A stretch of DNA of 64,000 nt. It comes from Streptomyces sclerotialus (lineage in GTDB: Bacteria > Actinomycetota > Actinomycetes > Streptomycetales > Streptomycetaceae). Below are positions 58,742 through 64,000 of the stretch, piece after piece. Location of the stretch: NCBI GenBank assembly GCA_000719105.1, contig JODX01000017.1, forward strand, positions 92,541 through 156,540, read 5' to 3'. Position 1 is the stretch's first letter; each line of letters starts with the position of its first letter. The notes under the pieces are model-generated. The model made no database searches, had not been told where the DNA came from, and was given only the letters and a program-made list of their open reading frames with translations. Both the position numbers and the translations under genes were made by a program.

Positions 58742-59058
58742 CGCCGGGTCAGCCGTCGGCTGACGCCCCGTCAAGCAGGGTTCGTTCCACATGACCGTCT
58801 CCGGACGCGGACGACTCCCGCCTGCAGGCGGTGCACAACTCCCTCATCAGCCGCAGCGACTTCCCCGAGAACCACCCGTACGGACAGCCTTGTTCGCACG
58901 CAACTCACGGTTCTCGCGCGGCAGTTCGAGCAGATCACCGCCCGCCACCCACCCTTGCCCTCCCTTGGCGGCCTCTTGCCCGGAAACCCTCCTGAGGGCC
59001 GAGGGGATTGGGCCACTATGGCGGGCGTTACGCCCTATCCCAATGCAAGGGACCCGTG
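58742..59058. other. Gene-free stretch with a possible gene remnant
   Basis: About 317 bases. A short open stretch (about 58800-58905) reads RLQAVHNSLISRSDFPENHP in one frame with good codon use, but it has no start or stop context and may be a degraded gene fragment. The promoter of the DUF2637 gene should be near 58985-59035. Confidence 0.3.
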
Positions 59059-60099
59059 ATGAGATTGACCGACATATCGCTGAACTGGCTGCTTCCGGGC
59101 GCCGTACTGCTCCTGGGGCTGCTGGCGGCGGTGGCGGTGCTGGCGCGCGGCAAGCGGTCCGGGGACACGAAGACCGAGGACTCGTGGGAGCGCAGCGAGG
59201 AGCGCCGCAGGCGCAAGGAAGCCATATACGGCACTGCGTCCTACGTCCTTCTCTTCTGCTGTGCCGCGGTCGCGGCCGCGCTCTCCTTCCACGGACTGGT
59301 CGGCTTCGGCCGGCAGAACCTGAACCTGTCCGGCGGCTGGGAGTACCTGGTCCCGTTCGGCCTGGACGGCGCCGCCATGTTCTGCTCGGTGCTCGCGGTG
59401 CGTGAGGCCAGCCACGGCGACGCGGCACTCGGCTCCCGCATACTCGTGTGGACGTTCGCGGGCGCGGCGGCCTGGTTCAACTGGGTGCACGCCCCCACGG
59501 GCCTCGGCCACGAGGGCGCCCAGCACTTCTTCGCCGGCATGTCCCTGTCCGCCGCGGTGCTGTTCGACCGTGCGCTCAAGCAGACCCGCCGGGCCGCGCT
59601 GCGCGAGCAGGGCCTGATCCCGCGCCCGCTGCCGCAGATCCGCGTCGTCCGCTGGGCGCGGGCGCCCCGCGAGACGTACAAGGCCTGGTCCCTGATGCTG
59701 CTGGAGGGCGTGCGCACGCTGGACGAGGCCGTCGACGAGGTACGCGACGACAAGCGCCGGAAGGAGCAGGAGCGGCAGCGCCGGCGCGATCAGCAGAAGG
59801 TGGAGCGCGCCCAGCTGAAGGCCATCAGCCGCGGTCACCGGGGGGTGCTCAACCGCGGCGAGAGCCGGCAGGTGGAGGTGGCGGCCGTCGAGCGCGGCTC
59901 GGCGCCCGCCGCCTCGGAGCCTGCCATATCCGGCGCGGAGCCACTGCCCGTGCGTACCCGGCCCTCGTTGCAGCCCGTCCGCAACGGTTCGGACAAGCAG
60001 ATCACCGTTGACCTCACCGCGGAGGACGACACACAGGCCCTTCCGCGACTGGACTCCCTCGAGCGCAAGCTCAAGGACCTCGAGCAGCAGTTCGGCTAG
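59059..60099 (+). CDS. DUF2637 family membrane protein
   Basis: A 346-aa protein. One N-terminal TM helix (LNWLLPGAVLLLGLLAAVAV) and three further helices (ASYVLLFCCAAVAAALSF, WEYLVPFGLDGAAMFCSVLA, and ILVWTFAGAAAWFNWVHA) form the DUF2637 domain, seen in actinobacterial chromosomes and in Spd-type plasmid spread proteins. From residue 185 it is cytosolic and charged, with a coiled-coil-like stretch (DKRRKEQERQRRRDQQKVER), ending in KLKDLEQQFG. The ATG at 59059 follows AAGGGA. The GTG one codon earlier is less well spaced. Function unknown. Confidence 0.82.
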   Translation: MRLTDISLNWLLPGAVLLLGLLAAVAVLARGKRSGDTKTEDSWERSEERRRRKEAIYGTASYVLLFCCAAVAAALSFHGLVGFGRQNLNLSGGWEYLVPFGLDGAAMFCSVLAVREASHGDAALGSRILVWTFAGAAAWFNWVHAPTGLGHEGAQHFFAGMSLSAAVLFDRALKQTRRAALREQGLIPRPLPQIRVVRWARAPRETYKAWSLMLLEGVRTLDEAVDEVRDDKRRKEQERQRRRDQQKVERAQLKAISRGHRGVLNRGESRQVEVAAVERGSAPAASEPAISGAEPLPVRTRPSLQPVRNGSDKQITVDLTAEDDTQALPRLDSLERKLKDLEQQFG

Positions 60100-60110
60100 A
60101 CCGGCATGAC

Positions 60111-60142
60111 ACGGGGGCGCGGCTCGTACGCCGCGCCCCCGT
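60111..60142. terminator. Bidirectional hairpin terminator
   Basis: A perfect 13-bp stem (60111-60123 with 60130-60142) has a 6-nt loop, between the convergent DUF2637 gene and anti-sigma-like ATPase gene. Confidence 0.8.
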
Positions 60143-60173
60143 CCTGTTACCGGTTGCCGGTTGCCGCCTTGTC

Positions 60174-60626
60174 TCAGACCACGTCCGCGTCCAGTTCGAA
60201 CCACACCGACTTGCCCACTCCGTGGCTCCGCACACCCCAGGCGTCCGCGAGGGACTGGACCAGGAACAGGCCCCTGCCGCTCGTACCGCAGTCGGCGTCC
60301 GGCATCCGCAGCCGGGGCCTGCGTGCCACGAAGTCCCGCACCTCCACGCGCAGTCCATGTGGAGTGACGGTCGCCGTCAGCACGGCGTCGTGTTCGGTGT
60401 GGATCAGCGCGTTGGTGACGAGTTCGCTGGTCAGCAGCTCGGCGACATCCGACCTGCCGGTCTTTCCCCAGTGCCCGAGCAGTTCCCTGAGGGCCCGTCG
60501 GGCCTCGGGAACCGCGCGGAGGTCCGCCCGTCCCAGTCTGCGCCGGAGCTGCCCTACCCCCGGCCGTTCCGGTGCGCCGTCGGTCGCTGCCTCCACCTTC
60601 TCCGTCGAAGAGGTTCCAACCCCCAT
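60174..60626 (-). CDS. Anti-sigma-factor-like ATP-binding protein (HATPase_c_2)
   Basis: A 150-aa GHKL-type ATPase resembling RsbW/SpoIIAB. The N box is SDVAELLTSELVTNALIHTE, then LRVEVRDFVARRPRLRMPDA and the G-box TSGRGLFLVQSLADAWGV, ending in KSVWFELDADV. Streptomyces has dozens of these, most without a known partner. The ATG at 60626 with GAGGGGG upstream is chosen. Longer versions starting at 60656 or beyond are open and cannot be excluded. Confidence 0.82.
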   Translation of the reverse strand: MGVGTSSTEKVEAATDGAPERPGVGQLRRRLGRADLRAVPEARRALRELLGHWGKTGRSDVAELLTSELVTNALIHTEHDAVLTATVTPHGLRVEVRDFVARRPRLRMPDADCGTSGRGLFLVQSLADAWGVRSHGVGKSVWFELDADVV

Positions 60627-61048
60627 GGAACCACCCCCTCGTGCCTGCCTCTTCATGACCCCCGCCCGCACGCCGATGCCGAATCCCTCCTGCTCGAACA
60701 CGTTCACGAGATCCATGCCCGGGTCCCGAACGCGGCAGTCATGCTGAATCGTCAACCACCATGAGTAAGCGTTCGAACGCGCTCCGTCAATACGGAGGGT
60801 CGTTCGACATGAGAGCGGTCCCACCTCAAGGGAAACGCCGACATAAGGCACTGAACTAGGCAATTCGCACTTCCATCGGCTGTCGCGCCGACCGCGACCG
60901 TCGGTACCGCACGTCCAGCCACGCCTGCCGATCCGGCCGTACCCGACCAGGACCGGAGAACTACGGCAGGTGGCGGACGGCTCCCACGAGTGGGGTCAGC
61001 CAGGCCCGGTCACGGGTCCGGCTTCCGCGCCGCTCAGGGCCGCGCCGC
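60627..61048. other. Gene-free stretch upstream of the ATPase gene
   Basis: About 420 bases, comprising the ATPase promoter region and the trailing end of the pyruvate dehydrogenase gene unit. The part at 60750-60880 is AT-richer and could hold the promoter. Nothing else could be supported. Confidence 0.35.
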
Positions 61049-62791
61049 TCAGGGCCTCGGTACGTTGCGCAGGTTGGAGCGGGCCATCTGAAGCATCCGG
61101 CCCACGCCGCCGTCCAGCACGATCTTCGAGGCGGACAGCGCGAAGCCGGTCACCATCTCCGTGCTGATCTTCGGCGGGATGGACAGGGCGTTGGGGTCGG
61201 TGACGACGTCGACGAGCGCCGGGCCCTTGTGCTTGAAGGCCTCCTTCAGGGCGCCGGGGAGCTCCTTCGGCTTCTCCACGCGGACGCCGTACGCTCCGCA
61301 GGCCCGCGCCACGGCCGCGAAGTCGGGGTTCGTGTTGGCGGTGCCGTGCGAGGGCAGCCCGGCGACGAGCATCTCCAGCTCGACCATGCTGAGCGAGGAG
61401 TTGTTGAAGAGGACGACCTTGACCGGCAGGTCGTACTGCACGAGCGTCAGGAAGTCGCCCATCAGCATGGAGAACCCGCCGTCGCCGGACATCGACACGA
61501 CCTGCCGCTTGCGGTCGGTGAACTGGGCGCCGATCGCCATCGGCAGCGCGTTCGCCATCGAGCCGTGGGAGAAGGAGCCGATGATGCGGCGCTTGCCGTT
61601 GGGCGAGATGTAGCGCGCGGCCCACACGTTGCACATCCCCGTGTCGACGGTGAACACCGCGTCGTCGGCGGCGATGTCGTCGAGGACGGACGCCACGTAC
61701 TCGGGGTGGATGGGGACGTGCTTGTCGACCTTCTTCGTGTACGCCGAGACGACGCCCTCCAGCGCGTCCGCGTGCTTCTTGAGCATCTTGTCGAGGAAGC
61801 GCCGGTTCTTCTTGGCCTTCACGCGCGGAATGAGGCACCGCAGCGTCTCCTTCACGTCGCCCCAGACCGCGAGGTCCAGCTTGGAGCGCCGGCCCAGCAC
61901 CTCGGGGCGCACGTCGACCTGGGCGATCCGCACGTCGTCGGGCAGGAACGCGTTGTACGGGAAGTCGGTGCCCAGCAGGATCAGCAGATCGCACTCGTGG
62001 GTGGCCTCGTACGCGGCGCCGTAGCCGAGGAGGCCGCTCATACCGACGTCGTACGGGTTGTCGTACTGGATCCACTCCTTGCCGCGCAGGGCGTGCCCGA
62101 CGGGCGACTTGACCTTCCCTGCGAACTCCATGACCTCGGCGTGCGCGCCCGCCGTGCCCGCGCCGCAGAAGAGGGTGACCTTGTCCGCCTTGTCGATCAT
62201 CTCCACGAGCCGGTCGATCTCGGCGTCACCGGGGCGGACCGTGGGACGGGAGGTGACGAGGGCGGTGTCGGCGGCCTTCTCGGGTGCCGGTTCGCCGGCG
62301 ATGTCGCCGGGCAGCGAGACGACACTGACGCCGGACTGCCCGACGGCGTGCTGGATGGCGGTGTTGAGCAGCCGGGGCATCTGCTGGGCGCTGGAGATCA
62401 GTTCGCTGTAGTGGCTGCACTCGGTGAACAGCCGGTCCGGATGGGTCTCCTGGAAGTAGCCCAGGCCGATCTCGCTGGAGGGGATGTGGGAGGCGAGGGC
62501 GAGGACCGGCGCCATGGAGCGGTGGGCGTCGTAGAGCCCGTTGATGAGGTGGAGGTTGCCGGGACCGCAGGAGCCCGCGCACGCGGTCAGCTGCCCGGTG
62601 ATCTGGGCCTCCGCGCCGGCGGCGAAGGCGGCGGTCTCCTCGTGGCGTACGTGGACCCAGTCGATGCCGCGGTGGCGGCGGACGGCGTCGACGACCGGAT
62701 TGAGGCTGTCACCGACGACACCGTAGAGGCGGCTCACTCCGGCGCGGACGAGGATGTCGACGAACTGCTCGGCTACGTTCTGCTTGGCCAT
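61049..62791 (-). CDS. poxB: Pyruvate dehydrogenase (quinone) / pyruvate oxidase, ThDP-dependent
   Basis: A 580-aa ThDP enzyme. The PYR domain has SRLYGVVGDSLNPVVDAV and HVRHEETAAFAAGAEAQ (cofactor-activating Glu), then GSCGPGNLHLINGLYDAHR. The central FAD-type domain has TLFCGAGTAGAHAEV and LLGYGAAYEATHECDLLILLG. The PP domain has the Mg/ThDP motif SMSGDGGFSMLMGDFLTLVQ and VVLFNNSSLSMVELEMLVAG. This matches PoxB-type enzymes, which decarboxylate pyruvate to acetate and CO2 and pass electrons to the membrane quinone pool. The C-terminus is typical and amphipathic. Acetolactate synthase is the alternative but less likely. Confidence 0.88.
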   Translation of the reverse strand: MAKQNVAEQFVDILVRAGVSRLYGVVGDSLNPVVDAVRRHRGIDWVHVRHEETAAFAAGAEAQITGQLTACAGSCGPGNLHLINGLYDAHRSMAPVLALASHIPSSEIGLGYFQETHPDRLFTECSHYSELISSAQQMPRLLNTAIQHAVGQSGVSVVSLPGDIAGEPAPEKAADTALVTSRPTVRPGDAEIDRLVEMIDKADKVTLFCGAGTAGAHAEVMEFAGKVKSPVGHALRGKEWIQYDNPYDVGMSGLLGYGAAYEATHECDLLILLGTDFPYNAFLPDDVRIAQVDVRPEVLGRRSKLDLAVWGDVKETLRCLIPRVKAKKNRRFLDKMLKKHADALEGVVSAYTKKVDKHVPIHPEYVASVLDDIAADDAVFTVDTGMCNVWAARYISPNGKRRIIGSFSHGSMANALPMAIGAQFTDRKRQVVSMSGDGGFSMLMGDFLTLVQYDLPVKVVLFNNSSLSMVELEMLVAGLPSHGTANTNPDFAAVARACGAYGVRVEKPKELPGALKEAFKHKGPALVDVVTDPNALSIPPKISTEMVTGFALSASKIVLDGGVGRMLQMARSNLRNVPRP

Positions 62792-62886
62792 GGCTCTCGT
62801 GTGCCCTTCGGTCTCCTGGGAATCCCTCGCAGTTTCCGCGCAGGCTCGCGGATCCCTCCGGTTCCATGAATTCACAGGTGCGCCGC

Positions 62887-64000
62887 TCATGCCTCCCAGA
62901 CGGCGGCGGCCGTACGGTCGTCGGCGTACCCCTTCACCCGGACCTGGGTGTCGGCGAGGAACGCGGCGAGCCCCGGTGGCCGCCCGCCCGCCCAGCGGTC
63001 AGCGAGGTGCTCGGCGAGCCGGGCCTCGCCGCGCAGCGGGTCGGCGAGGCCCGCGCTGCACAGCAGGAGCGTGTCGCCCGGGCGGGCGACGGAGGCGCGG
63101 AACCGGAAGGGCTCGCGGGGCGGTGCCCCGCTCCCGGCCGAATGCGGGGAGGACGGAGAGGACGGGGAGGGCCGGTACGGGCTCGGGGGTGTCGCGATGC
63201 CGAGCTCCATGGTGAGCCGGTCGTCCCCGGGTGTCTCGTGGGGCGGCGAGCCGAAGCCCAGCACGGGCGCGCCCGCGGACTCGGCGACCCTCGGCTCTAT
63301 GTCCTGCCACTCGTCGTCCCGCAGCCGGAACAGCCCGCCGGCGCCCACCCCGAAGAACACCCGGGTACGGCACTCCGGGTCGGCCGGCAGCAGCAGGCAG
63401 CGCAGGCTCGCCGTGTACTCCTCGGGGTCGAGGCCCTGCTCGGCGGCGTCGGCGCGCAGCCTGCCGAAACTGCGGCCGGTGAGCCGGTGCAGCCCGGACT
63501 TGAGGTCGCCGCGGCGGCCCTCGCGGATGTCGTCGACCAGCCGGGCATGACTGCGGCCCACGGCCCGCCCGATCCAGCGGCACGCCTCGGCCGCCGCCCG
63601 GTGGGCGCCCGGTACGCCACGGGCGCCCGTCGCCACGGCGACCAGCACCAGCGCCTGCTCGCCGCTGCCGAACCGGGCGGTCAGCAGCGCGTCCCGGCGC
63701 GGCTCCCCCCGGAACCGCGCGGAGTCCCCGCGCACCGACGCCGCCCGCAGGGTGTACGTCCCGTACCGCGCCCCGTCGAGCGCGGTGTCCGCGACGAGGT
63801 CGCCGAGGTCGTCCGGGTCGGCGGCCGGCAGCGTGAGGGAGTCGGCGTCGTAGGTGGGCGGGCGGGAGCCCACGTAGGCCGGGGCGGCGGGGCGGGGGCC
63901 GGTGACGGGGGTGACGGCGGGAGTGGTGTCGTCGGGTGTGGCGGCCGGCTGCTCAGTGCCGGGGCGTGGGGCGGCTGCGGGCTGCCGGGTGTCCGGGGGC
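62887..64000 (-). CDS. PP2C-like protein phosphatase, 5'-truncated by the window edge
   Basis: The last 371 codons of a minus-strand gene whose start lies beyond base 64000. A Pro/Ala/Thr-rich linker (in-frame to the edge) precedes a PP2C-type fold: YGTYTLRAASVRGDSARFRG (metal-site Asp after a conserved Gly), LVLVAVATGARGVPGAHRAA (where PP2C enzymes have an ADG-type motif), GDTLLLCSAGLADPLRGEAR and GYADDRTAAAVWE. Some metal-binding aspartates of classical PP2C are replaced (for example ATG in place of ADG), so catalytic activity is uncertain. An insert with PSPYRPSPSSPSSP lies in the middle. Confidence 0.7.
   Translation of the reverse strand, partial: PPDTRQPAAAPRPGTEQPAATPDDTTPAVTPVTGPRPAAPAYVGSRPPTYDADSLTLPAADPDDLGDLVADTALDGARYGTYTLRAASVRGDSARFRGEPRRDALLTARFGSGEQALVLVAVATGARGVPGAHRAAAEACRWIGRAVGRSHARLVDDIREGRRGDLKSGLHRLTGRSFGRLRADAAEQGLDPEEYTASLRCLLLPADPECRTRVFFGVGAGGLFRLRDDEWQDIEPRVAESAGAPVLGFGSPPHETPGDDRLTMELGIATPPSPYRPSPSSPSSPHSAGSGAPPREPFRFRASVARPGDTLLLCSAGLADPLRGEARLAEHLADRWAGGRPPGLAAFLADTQVRVKGYADDRTAAAVWEA

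Overview
The window is high-GC actinobacterial DNA and almost certainly the chromosome of a Streptomyces species. GTG starts are frequent, Shine-Dalgarno sites are G-rich, genes overlap by ATGA/GTGA/TGATG, and the families are typical of the genus (Spo0M, DUF2637, DUF3040, anti-sigma-type ATPases, a DmdR/IdeR iron box). Both edges cut through genes: an NCS1 permease at the left and a PP2C-like phosphatase at the right. I found no rRNA, tRNA or CRISPR array.

Left part (1-21.4 kb). A tartrate/D-malate cassette (dctA, glycerate kinase, LysR regulator, ttuC) would import a dicarboxylate, convert it to glycerate and phosphorylate it into glycolysis. The two transcription units dctA-glxK and ttuC carry the same 18-bp motif at the same distance from their start codons. 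Next come a small secreted protein, a membrane Ser/Thr kinase, a Spo0M-like protein, a two-component pair, and a complete NAD-linked formate dehydrogenase operon (fdsG-B-A-D) with its own LysR gene. A secreted zinc amidase (PGRP) and a small membrane protein follow.

Central part (21.5-36.4 kb). The main feature is an 11-gene, tightly overlapping operon on the minus strand (35112 to 23791). It combines ADP-heptose biosynthesis genes (gmhA, hldE, gmhB), two GT9 heptosyltransferase-like genes, three GT2, one GT4, one further glycosyltransferase and a NodU-type carbamoyltransferase. Just upstream is a UDP-glucuronate decarboxylase-like gene, which would supply UDP-xylose. Heptose chemistry is best known from Gram-negative LPS, so in this organism the operon predicts a carbamoylated, heptose-containing glycoconjugate of unknown structure. 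A 25-bp palindrome lies in its promoter region.

Accessory part (36.5-46.9 kb). This holds secreted enzymes, small enzymes, a probably frameshifted gene, a LysR/DoxX divergent pair and a mobile segment. An IS5-family element with 22-bp perfect terminal repeats carries an alpha/beta-hydrolase passenger gene and has inserted exactly at the DoxX stop codon. A propeller-like gene next to it is bounded by a second pair of inverted repeats. An FAD oxidoreductase is followed by an ECF41-like sigma factor that has lost its 3' half.

Right part (46.9-64 kb). A purine catabolic locus (xanthine dehydrogenase FAD, FeS and Mo subunits, NCS2 purine permease, XdhC maturation factor) is divergent from its likely regulator pucR. 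It is followed by a TPR-like protein, a GntR regulator divergent from an iron-box-controlled FhuF-like ferric reductase, a DUF2637 membrane protein, an anti-sigma-like ATPase, a PoxB-type pyruvate dehydrogenase and the partial phosphatase.
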